From a bacterium (GTDB taxonomy: Bacteria; Planctomycetota; Planctomycetia; Pirellulales; Pirellulaceae): a stretch of DNA of 5,727 bases. The notes beneath the pieces were generated by a model. That model worked only from the letters and a program-made list of their open reading frames with translations. It was not told the origin of the DNA and searched no databases. The stretch's first letter is position 1. Every line of letters starts with the position of its first letter. Below are positions 1 through 5,703 of the stretch, one piece after another. Both the position numbers and the translations under genes were made by a program. The stretch is taken from NCBI GenBank assembly GCA_030432015.1, contig JAUIHJ010000557.1:1-5727 (forward strand), given 5' to 3'.

Positions 1-1242
1 GCGGGGATGATGATCTCGGCCGTAGTTGGTCTTCGTCAGGCCGCCCTGGCAGTAGACGGTGCGTCCGAACTCGCCGCCCCAAATCACCAGGGTATCTTCC
101 AGCATGCCGCGCTGCTTGAGGTCGTTGATCAGTGCAGCACACGGCTGATCGATGATCCCGCATTGTCGCTTGATGTCGTTGGGTAAGTTACCGTGCTGAT
201 CCCACTGGCGAATGAAGACCTGGGTGAATCGCACACCGCGCTCTGCCAGGCGACGGGCGAGCAAGCAGTTGGCGGCGAACGTCCCGGGCTTCTTGACGTC
301 GGGCCCGTACATCTCCAAGGTACGATTCGATTCCTGCGAAATATCGGTCAATTCGGGGACCGAAGTCTGCATGCGATAGGCCATCTCGTATTGGGCAATG
401 CGTGATTGAATCTCCGGATCGCCCACATCGGCAAACCGCTCCTGGTTCAATCGAGATAGACCGTCCAGCATCCGGCGGCGCGTCTCAGCCGACATCCCCT
501 CCGGGTTCGACAGGTACAGCACGGGGTCACCGGTCGATCGCAGGCTGACGCCCTGGTGACGGGTCGAAAGGAAACCGGCACCCCACAACCGCGCGTACAG
601 CGCCTGTCCGCCGAAGCCGCCGTTGACGGTCGAATGCAGGACGACAAAGGCGGGAAGATTTTGGTTCATGCTGCCCAGACCGTACGAGAGCCACGCCCCG
701 GTGCTGGGGCGACCCGGAAGTTGGCTGCCGGTCTGAATGTACGTGATGGCCGGGTCGTGATTGATCGCTTCGGTATTAACCGTCTTGATGACGGCCAAGT
801 CATCGACGACACCAGCGGTGTGCGGCAGGAGTTCGCTGACCCAAGCGCCGTGCCTGCCATGCCGGGCGAACTTGAACAGTGACGGCGCAATCGGAAAACG
901 TTTCTGTCCCGACGTCATCGTGGTGATGCGCTGGCCGTTGCGCACCGAATCGGGCAGATCCTTGTCGAACCATTCGTTCATCTTGGGCTTGTAATCCCAC
1001 ATGTCCAATTGGGACGGAGCACCCGACATGAACAGATAGATGACGCGTTTGGCCCGCGGCGCAAAATGCGGCAGTCCGGGCAGGCCGGGCGACTCGGCCA
1101 CCGAGCTCGATTTGCCTGCCGTTGCGCCGAACAGTTCGGGGCTCAACAGCGAACCGAGCGCAGCGGTGCCGATGCCAGTCGCGGCGCGACCAAAAAAGTG
1201 ACGACGCGTTTCGATAAGGGCGGCTTCGCGGAGCGGATTCAT
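1..1242 (-). CDS. DUF1501 domain-containing protein (sulfatase/alkaline phosphatase-like fold), 3' end outside window
   Basis: The frame is open for 414 codons from the ATG at 1240-1242 to the left edge, so the C-terminus is missing; family members usually run to about 450-490 residues. The N-terminus is Tat-like: RRHFFGR at residues 13-19, then the hydrophobic stretch ATGIGTAALGSLL, which predicts export of a folded protein. DUF1501 signatures seen are VIYLFMSGAPSQLDMWDYKP (67-86), INHDPAITYIQTG (160-172), RPSTGAWLSYGLGS (178-191), GGEFGRT (389-395) and GRDHHP (408-413). In the family the acidic and histidine residues of these last motifs resemble the metal-binding site of the sulfatase/phosphatase superfamily, but no substrate is established. 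The start is 12 nt after the stop of the PSCyt1/DUF1553 gene, and AGAAGG overlapping that stop serves as ribosome binding site with 8 nt spacing. Co-transcription, perhaps translational coupling, is therefore likely. Family assignment is firm; function is unknown. Confidence 0.93.
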   Translation of the reverse strand, partial: MNPLREAALIETRRHFFGRAATGIGTAALGSLLSPELFGATAGKSSSVAESPGLPGLPHFAPRAKRVIYLFMSGAPSQLDMWDYKPKMNEWFDKDLPDSVRNGQRITTMTSGQKRFPIAPSLFKFARHGRHGAWVSELLPHTAGVVDDLAVIKTVNTEAINHDPAITYIQTGSQLPGRPSTGAWLSYGLGSMNQNLPAFVVLHSTVNGGFGGQALYARLWGAGFLSTRHQGVSLRSTGDPVLYLSNPEGMSAETRRRMLDGLSRLNQERFADVGDPEIQSRIAQYEMAYRMQTSVPELTDISQESNRTLEMYGPDVKKPGTFAANCLLARRLAERGVRFTQVFIRQWDQHGNLPNDIKRQCGIIDQPCAALINDLKQRGMLEDTLVIWGGEFGRTVYCQGGLTKTNYGRDHHPR

Positions 1243-1246
1243 GAAG

Positions 1247-1260
1247 TTGACCTTCTAACC
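1247..1260 (-). promoter_or_regulatory. Ribosome binding site of the DUF1501 gene, overlapping the upstream stop codon
   Basis: On the minus strand the upstream gene ends GGT TAG, and the bases AGAAGG run from inside that stop codon into the 12-nt spacer, 8 nt before the ATG at 1242. This is the clearest Shine-Dalgarno-like site in the operon. It supports the chosen DUF1501 start and suggests that ribosomes finishing the upstream gene can reinitiate here. Confidence 0.55.
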
Positions 1261-4200
1261 TTTGGTAACGGTTTCGCTGAGATTGAGCAGCAGGTGAGCG
1301 ACCATGGTCCAGGCGGCTAATTCAGCTGCCTCGAGCGTCTCGTCGCGTGGCGATTCGCCCGCGGCCAACAATTGCGTGGCGGCGTCCGGGTGCTGCTTGA
1401 ATTCCGCAAGGTGATCGCTGAAGAGCTGCTCCAGCGCGGCGCGTTCGTTGGACGTGGGCTGCCGGGCGAGGACCGATCGGAACGCGAATGTCACCCGTTG
1501 ATCGACATCCGCACCTCCGTCCTCCATGACGCGTTCGGCGAATTTCCGAGCCGCTTCAATAAACTGCACGTCGTTCATCAGCACCAGCGCCTGCAAGGGC
1601 GTGTTCGTCCGGGCCCGCCGTACCTGGCAGGTCTCGCGATCCGGCGCGTCAAACGCGGTCATCGTGGGAGGCGGCGAGGTGCGTTTCCAAAACGTGTACA
1701 TGCTCCGCCGATACAGTTTCGCACCAGTGTCCTGCTTAAAGACCGAGGTATTGCTGCCGCCAAAACCGACTGGCTTCCAAAGCCCCGCCGGCTGATACGG
1801 TCGCACGCTCTGGCCGCCGATTTCGTCCACCATCAGACCGCTGAGCGCCAGCGCCTGGTCGCGAATCACTTCCGCATCCAAGCGGAACCGCGGGCCCCGC
1901 GCGAGCAGGCGGTTTTGCGGGTCGGCTCCCAGTTTATCGGGCGTTACCCGCGAGGACTGCCGGTACGTGGCAGACATCACCAGCAGCTTGTGAAACCGCT
2001 TGACATTCCAGCCGGACTCGATGAACTCCACCGCCAGCCAGTCGAGCAATTCAGGATGCGACGGTTGTTCGCCTTGAATCCCGAAGTCTTCGGAAGTTTT
2101 CACCAATCCGGTGCCAAAGAAGTGTTGCCAATAGCGATTCACCGTGACCCGCGCGGTGAGCGGGTGCTTGGGGCTGACCAGCCATTGCGCCAATCCCAAT
2201 CGGTTGGCAGGCGCTTCGGGCAACGTCGCCCCGAGCCACTCGGGAACGCGCGACGAGACCGCCTCGCGCTTGAGCGTATATTGACCACGCTCCAAGACAT
2301 GGGCCTGTCGCGGTTCGGTTCGCTCTTCCATGACCAGCGTCGACGGGATGGCCTTCTCGAGATCGGCCAACTCCTGCTTCCAGGTTGTCTGTTTCTGCAG
2401 TGGTTCGGCAAACTGGGCCCGCGACGTTGGATTGACATGCTGCAGGTAGTAACGCGTGACGTGTCGACGTTGATCTTCCGTTCGCTGGTCCCTCTCAACA
2501 TCCAAGATCTTTTGCACCTCCGCCGGCAATGGTGGGTGCTTGACGGTGGCGCGAAAGTGCTCCCAGGCGGCCAGCGACTCGCGCTGTTCGTCGCTGAGCG
2601 GTGCGATGGTCACGATTCCCGCCTGGTCCCAATGAACCGTACCCTTAAATTGTGTAAAGGCCCAACCGTTCAGCTTCGAGCCGTCCTTCAAGCCAACCGC
2701 CGCGGCCGGCACCTCCAGCCGAACCCATTCGCCCGTCTTGGGTAAGTCCCCCAAGCGAAGATTGGAAGCGTTGTTGCGGCCCGCGCCGTGGGCCTTGTCC
2801 GCACCCCAGAATGCGCGGTGCTCCCACGACCCGTCGTTGAATTGCAACTGCACGGTCTCTGGCGGATCCTGGGGATCGAGATAGACATAGGCAAACAACC
2901 GATCGTTGCCGCCGACCAGCAGCGGCTCCTTCGCACCGGTAAAGTAATGTTGCGTCAGGCCGGTGCCGGTGCGGACCGATGAATTCTCGCCGCTGTAGAC
3001 GGGGTGGTCCGGCGCGGTGACGAACTTCCATGGGTCGGCGTCGTTCCCGGCGGGCGTGGCACCCTCCGGAAGCGCATCGTCGAACCAGACCTTGTCCGCT
3101 TGGGCGAGCGGCGCGAGCTGGCTGTCAGCCAGCGGATCTTCGTAATGCCACGCCGCAACTGCCGCCTCAATCTCTTTTCCCACCGTTGCCAACTGATCGG
3201 TCAACCGCACTTGGGCCGCCAGCTGATCTGGGCTGGGTACCTTGACCGCGGGCGGTGGCAAGAGTGCATTGCCGTCCATCGCCTTCTCCGTCAGGCTGAA
3301 GAAATACGAGAACAGTTGGTAAAACTCCTTCTGCGTTAACGGATCGAATTTGTGATCGTGACAGGCGGCGCACCCGGCGGTCAGCCCCAACCAGACGGTC
3401 GCCGTGGTCTCGACGCGATCCACCGCGTACCGCATGTAGTATTCGTCATCAATGGACCCGCCTTCGCTGGTTGTGACGTTGCAGCGATTGAAGCCCGTCG
3501 CCACGCGTTGCTCCAGCGTCGGATTGGGGAGCAGGTCGCCGGCGAGTTGTTCGATGGTGAACTGATCGAAAGGCAGGTTGCGGTTCAGCGCATCGATGAC
3601 CCAGTTGCGATAGGGCCAGATCGATCGTTCGTTGTCGAGGTGCAGGCCGTGGGTATCGGCGTACCGGGCCGCATCCAACCAGGTCCGCGCCATGTGTTCA
3701 CCGTAACGCTGCGATTCGAGCAGGCGGTCCACGACACGTTCGAACGCCAGCGGCGACGCGTCCGCCAGAAATGCATCGACCTCCTTGATCGTGGGCGGCA
3801 GGCCGGTCAGGTCGAGTGTCGCACGGCGAATCAGCGCCGCTTTGTCGGCTTGAGGCTCGGGCTGCAAATTTTCCTCGTGGAGGCGAGCGTGGATGAAGCG
3901 GTCGACACTGTTCTCCGTCTGCCAGCCAGGAACGGGATCGGGAACGGCGGATTTACGCGGCGGCTCGAAGGACCAGTGCAGCGACCACGGGGCGCCGGCG
4001 TCGATCCAGGCCTTGAGGCGGGCGATTTCGGCCGGGCTCAACGTCTTGCCCGAATCCACTGGCGGCATCCGGAGGTCGGGATCAGTCGATGTGATCCGCT
4101 GGACGAGTCCGCTGGCGTCGGCCTTGCCTGGTACGACTGCGGTTTCGCCGGAGTCCAACACGACTGTGGCACCAGCGCGTTGATCCAGCCTCAGGCCGGC

Positions 4201-4428
4201 CTCACGATTTGCTTCGTCCGGACCGTGGCATTGGAAACAACGGTCCGACAACAGGGGAAGAATGTCGCGACTGAAATCGACCTGCGGCTCGGCGGCGGCT
4301 GAAAAAATGCTCAGCGACCAAGCGACCGGAAGTACGAATGCCAAGACTGCCAGGCGGCGTCTGATCGCTGTGCGGCGATCTGCGGGCGGCATGCTGCGTT
4401 GGGCAAGGAAGGATCGCGAGGTGGGCAT
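1255..4428 (-). CDS. PSCyt1 / DUF1549 / DUF1553 domain secreted protein (PSD1-containing planctomycete family)
   Basis: A 1057-residue protein ending in TAG. Residues 18-46 form a secretion signal: RR..RRR, a hydrophobic core LAVLAFVLPVAWSLSIF, then SAAA before a likely cleavage ahead of E47. PSCyt1 (about 50-125) has C64-F-Q-C67-H68 and, later, RMPP (120-123), so one c-type haem is plausible. DUF1549 (about 172-376) includes GLPPT (209-213), RTWLDAARYADTHG (248-261) and a second C353-A-A-C356-H357 followed by DHKFDP. Residues 446-606 look beta-rich, resembling a carbohydrate-binding or lectin-like insert (GEWVRLEVPAAAVGL, GWAFTQFKGTVHWDQAGI). DUF1553 (about 740-1005) has HPLTARVTVNRYWQHFFG (755-772), TYRQSS (821-826), RGPRFRLDAE (844-853) and RRARTNTPLQALVLMND (937-953). 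The encoded order with DUF1501 next is a hallmark of planctomycetes. The role is not known; extracytoplasmic redox or polymer-related work is inferred. No good Shine-Dalgarno precedes the start; ATG at 4390-4392 is an alternative that leaves a shorter signal peptide. Confidence 0.95.
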   Translation of the reverse strand: MPTSRSFLAQRSMPPADRRTAIRRRLAVLAFVLPVAWSLSIFSAAAEPQVDFSRDILPLLSDRCFQCHGPDEANREAGLRLDQRAGATVVLDSGETAVVPGKADASGLVQRITSTDPDLRMPPVDSGKTLSPAEIARLKAWIDAGAPWSLHWSFEPPRKSAVPDPVPGWQTENSVDRFIHARLHEENLQPEPQADKAALIRRATLDLTGLPPTIKEVDAFLADASPLAFERVVDRLLESQRYGEHMARTWLDAARYADTHGLHLDNERSIWPYRNWVIDALNRNLPFDQFTIEQLAGDLLPNPTLEQRVATGFNRCNVTTSEGGSIDDEYYMRYAVDRVETTATVWLGLTAGCAACHDHKFDPLTQKEFYQLFSYFFSLTEKAMDGNALLPPPAVKVPSPDQLAAQVRLTDQLATVGKEIEAAVAAWHYEDPLADSQLAPLAQADKVWFDDALPEGATPAGNDADPWKFVTAPDHPVYSGENSSVRTGTGLTQHYFTGAKEPLLVGGNDRLFAYVYLDPQDPPETVQLQFNDGSWEHRAFWGADKAHGAGRNNASNLRLGDLPKTGEWVRLEVPAAAVGLKDGSKLNGWAFTQFKGTVHWDQAGIVTIAPLSDEQRESLAAWEHFRATVKHPPLPAEVQKILDVERDQRTEDQRRHVTRYYLQHVNPTSRAQFAEPLQKQTTWKQELADLEKAIPSTLVMEERTEPRQAHVLERGQYTLKREAVSSRVPEWLGATLPEAPANRLGLAQWLVSPKHPLTARVTVNRYWQHFFGTGLVKTSEDFGIQGEQPSHPELLDWLAVEFIESGWNVKRFHKLLVMSATYRQSSRVTPDKLGADPQNRLLARGPRFRLDAEVIRDQALALSGLMVDEIGGQSVRPYQPAGLWKPVGFGGSNTSVFKQDTGAKLYRRSMYTFWKRTSPPPTMTAFDAPDRETCQVRRARTNTPLQALVLMNDVQFIEAARKFAERVMEDGGADVDQRVTFAFRSVLARQPTSNERAALEQLFSDHLAEFKQHPDAATQLLAAGESPRDETLEAAELAAWTMVAHLLLNLSETVTKG

Positions 4429-4431
4429 AGG

Positions 4432-4455
4432 TCACAGTGCTCGGGGATCACAGTG
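4432..4455. repeat. Two direct copies of TCACAGTG just upstream of the PSCyt1/DUF1553 start
   Basis: The octamer TCACAGTG occurs at 4432-4439 and again at 4448-4455, a 16-nt period, with GATC/GGTC-like bases extending each copy. The pair lies 4-27 nt upstream of the ATG at 4428 and straddles the end of the toxin reading frame. Position suggests a tandem protein-binding site or a leader element acting on this operon, but two copies of an 8-mer could also be chance or small-scale duplication. Confidence 0.35.
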
Positions 4456-4948
4456 TGCGGGGAACGGAACGGCGTCTTGGGAAGCCAGCCAATGGGAAGG
4501 TCTGCGGTGGGGCAGGACTGCTGTGGGGTCTGGGAACGGCAGCCAGTTGGTGGAAGCGGTATATCGTTTCCCATTGTAGCTGCTGAAGACCGGAAATTGA
4601 AACGCTGCCGAGGGTGATATTCAGGCTGCTGTGGTCGTTCGTGGGTGCAACGCAGAAGACGTTCAACTCGCGCAACCTTGGCCCTGAGTTCGGTGACCGT
4701 TGGTCGATGGAAGGAATATTGACCGGGGCCGCACAATAGATGATGCGAAACGGAAATCGGCGCAACAGAAAATACCGGTGGCGAGCATCGCATAGCGGAA
4801 AGCGTACTGAATCAGCTGCAATTTGTACCAAGGCCCGATCAAACTCGGCGTCAAAATCGTTGGTGGCGTCGACGCTACGTTCGGCATACCACGTCAGCGA
4901 TTCGGTGTAGTCAACCTCAGCGCCTGAGCAAATGATGACGTTAGCCAT
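4448..4948 (-). CDS. RelE/ParE-family toxin of a type II toxin-antitoxin pair, with altered and extended C-terminus (probably decaying)
   Basis: From the ATG at 4946-4948 the frame encodes 166 residues. The first 75 fit a RelE/ParE toxin: a first strand (ANVIICSGAEVDY), helices with TESLTWYAERSV and ATNDFDAEFDRALVQIA (28-44), RFP (49-51), then the characteristic RRFPFRIIY (63-71). Family members inhibit translation by mRNA cleavage or poison gyrase; which applies cannot be told here. The family usually ends near residue 95-105 with a strand and an AH.RR.P.YW-like end. Here the frame gives IPSIDQRSPNSG instead and continues about 65 residues of Pro/Arg-rich, low-structure sequence, stopping 19 nt before the next gene. 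Loss of the native end by indel is likely. GGAAGG 9 nt upstream supports the 4948 start; GTG at 4978 is an alternative giving 176 residues. The start overlaps the antitoxin stop by 8 nt, the usual antitoxin-first arrangement. Confidence 0.72.
   Translation of the reverse strand: MANVIICSGAEVDYTESLTWYAERSVDATNDFDAEFDRALVQIAADSVRFPLCDARHRYFLLRRFPFRIIYCAAPVNIPSIDQRSPNSGPRLRELNVFCVAPTNDHSSLNITLGSVSISGLQQLQWETIYRFHQLAAVPRPHSSPAPPQTFPLAGFPRRRSVPRTL
4573..4578 (-). promoter_or_regulatory. Candidate -10 element for the PSCyt1/DUF1553-DUF1501 operon
   Basis: The minus strand reads TACAAT here, one mismatch from TATAAT. TTCAAT or TTTCAA 18-19 nt upstream is a poor -35 match. If used, transcription would start near 4566 and leave a leader of about 140 nt before the ATG at 4428. 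The site lies inside the aberrant tail of the toxin frame. This is a sequence-pattern guess; planctomycete promoters are not well defined by consensus. Confidence 0.25.
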
Positions 4949-5177
4949 CAAGTCCGGCCTTCCGGCGGGCACGCTCACGGACCTCAGCCCAAGAGGTGCC
5001 GGTCATTTCGCCGGAATCATACGCGTCGCTGCGCCGGTTGGCCTCGGTGATCCACTATGCGTCCGGCGGAACCCAGTCAGAGGGAGAGACATTATCCCAT
5101 AGGGGAGCAATCAGCTACGCACGCTCCGACGAGGGGAGAGATTGGGCACCAGTGAGGATTTCATTCGTTGTGGCCAT
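4941..5177 (-). pseudogene. Type II antitoxin (putative addiction-module component family), interrupted by two in-frame TAG codons
   Basis: Reading from the ATG at 5175-5177 to the TAA at 4941-4943 gives 78 residues in one constant frame: MATTNEILTGAQSLPSSERA, amber at residue 21 (5115-5117), LIAPLWDNVSPSDWVPPDA, amber at residue 41 (5055-5057), then WITEANRRSDAYDSGEM and TGTSWAEVRERARRKAGLDG. This follows the plan of short addiction-module antitoxins: helix with EIL..A..LP..ER, LI..LWD, an acidic/proline linker, EA.RR..AYDSGE, then W.EVR.R. In an intact gene this protein would bind and neutralise the toxin and repress its own promoter. The frame is never shifted, so the two stops are point changes; both fit CAG to TAG. 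The rest is still well conserved, so inactivation looks recent. The toxin start overlaps the final 8 nt. Suppression or recoding of TAG is possible but unlikely, since TAG terminates the 1057-residue gene nearby. Confidence 0.82.
4958..4963 (-). promoter_or_regulatory. Ribosome binding site that selects the toxin ATG at 4948
   Basis: The minus strand reads GGAAGG here, inside the last codons of the antitoxin, with a 9-nt spacer to the ATG at 4946-4948. The alternative GTG at 4978 has no comparable site, and the residues between the two starts (SVPAGRPDL) are only the antitoxin C-terminus read in another frame. The shorter start is therefore preferred. Confidence 0.5.
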
Positions 5178-5182
5178 GGCTC

Positions 5183-5194
5183 AATTGTACAATT
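5183..5194. promoter_or_regulatory. 12-bp perfect palindrome, candidate toxin-antitoxin operator overlapping a -10 element
   Basis: AATTGTACAATT is identical on both strands and ends 5 nt upstream of the antitoxin ATG. On the minus strand it contains TACAAT (5184-5189), a one-mismatch -10 hexamer. If that is used, transcription would start at about 5177, the A of the ATG itself, giving a leaderless message; no convincing Shine-Dalgarno or -35 is present. Type II antitoxins generally bind palindromes over their own promoter, which fits this position. The regulatory role is inferred from symmetry and placement. Confidence 0.45.
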
Positions 5195-5225
5195 CAGTCC
5201 GCGAAACGGCAGGTTGTTACGTCGC

Positions 5226-5246
5226 CGTTCTCCACCGAAGAGAACG
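5226..5246. repeat. Inverted repeat CGTTCTC / GAGAACG, 7-nt loop
   Basis: The arms at 5226-5232 and 5240-5246 are perfectly complementary around a 7-nt loop, about 50 bp upstream of the antitoxin start. There is no T-run on either side, so it does not look like an intrinsic terminator. It could be a protein-binding site or chance. Confidence 0.3.
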
Positions 5247-5602
5247 ACATTGAACTACGAGAGATTCTACCAACACCCGTCGCCTAACAGCGAAGGCGAT
5301 CGCGGGTTTGCACCAGATGGCACGCGACCGAAGCGATGGACTGTTGCCGACCGCAAAACTCTCCAATGACGACAGCCGCGACTTTGCGTAAAAACCATGT
5401 TGTGGGACGCGGTGGAGTGCCAAAACGGCGTCCATCCCAAACAGCTCGCACGCGAACCGCGCACGAGTGCAGAAACGTCAGTCTTGCGGAAAGTGGGGCT
5501 CAAGCTGCAATTGCGACGGCGTGTATCCGCCCAGCCTATACTTGAAGCCGCGCTGTCTGCTTGCGCGATGAAGGAGAGAATCCTAGGCGAGCCCTTCGCA
5601 GG

Positions 5603-5627
5603 ACGTCGAGCCACACTGGGTCGACGT
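5603..5627. repeat. Inverted repeat ACGTCGA / TCGACGT, 11-nt spacer
   Basis: Perfect 7-bp arms lie at 5603-5609 and 5621-5627, downstream of the minus-strand terminator and outside any gene. No T-run follows on either strand. The significance is uncertain in a GC-rich background where CG-containing repeats recur by chance. Confidence 0.25.
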
Positions 5628-5655
5628 GCCAGCCCAGGCCAGCGAACGTGCACGT

Positions 5656-5692
5656 AAAAACGGGGACCGTTTTTTGAGGAAAACGGCCCCCG
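5656..5692 (-). terminator. Intrinsic (Rho-independent) terminator for a minus-strand transcript entering from the right
   Basis: On the minus strand a 13-bp stem is formed by 5680-5692 (CGGGGGCCGTTTT) and 5661-5673 (AAAACGGTCCCCG), with one G-U pair and a 6-nt loop. It is followed directly by TTTTT (5660-5656). On the plus strand the wobble becomes an A-C mismatch and no T-run follows, so the minus orientation is clearly favoured. It should end the transcript of a gene lying at or beyond the right edge and insulate the toxin-antitoxin locus from it. Confidence 0.72.
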
Positions 5693-5703
5693 CGGGTGAC
5701 AGG

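Larger units (their letters stand above)
5195..5655. other. Intergenic stretch without a credible gene
   Basis: I find no protein-like reading frame here. Open frames on both strands (for example 5267-5707 minus and 5397-5657 plus) are rich in Arg, Ser and Pro, lack domain motifs and have no ribosome binding site. The stretch holds a 7-bp inverted repeat with 7-nt loop at 5226-5246, a 7-bp inverted repeat at 5603-5627, and a 10-bp palindrome ACGTGCACGT at 5646-5655. No tRNA, rRNA, insertion sequence or CRISPR pattern is visible. It may be degraded sequence or hold an RNA I cannot recognise. Confidence 0.5.

Noticed and set aside
1372..2745. A 457-codon open frame on the plus strand, and another of 316 codons at 3352-4302
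   Set aside because: Both lie antisense to the 1057-residue gene. They are Arg/Gly/Pro-rich, have no domain motifs and are explained by high GC at third codon positions keeping the opposite strand open.
4311..4793. A 160-codon minus-strand frame overlapping both the toxin end and the large gene's start
   Set aside because: It overlaps the secure N-terminus of the 1057-residue protein in another frame. Only a short segment (RCTHERPQQPEY) is of interest, as a possible out-of-frame toxin remnant.
4978..4978. GTG at 4976-4978 as the toxin start
   Set aside because: The ten extra residues are the antitoxin C-terminus read out of frame, and the GGAAGG site is spaced correctly for the ATG at 4948 instead.
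5282..5288. GCCTAAC, matching the integron attC core RYYYAAC, close to a toxin-antitoxin locus
   Set aside because: No matching GTTRRRY core or imperfect palindrome lies within about 150 bp on either side, and the locus carries its own promoter-like site. A 7-mer match is expected by chance.
5294..5303. GCGATCGC, resembling the highly iterated palindrome HIP1
   Set aside because: It occurs only once in this window, and HIP1 is meaningful only as a genome-wide repeat, chiefly in cyanobacteria.
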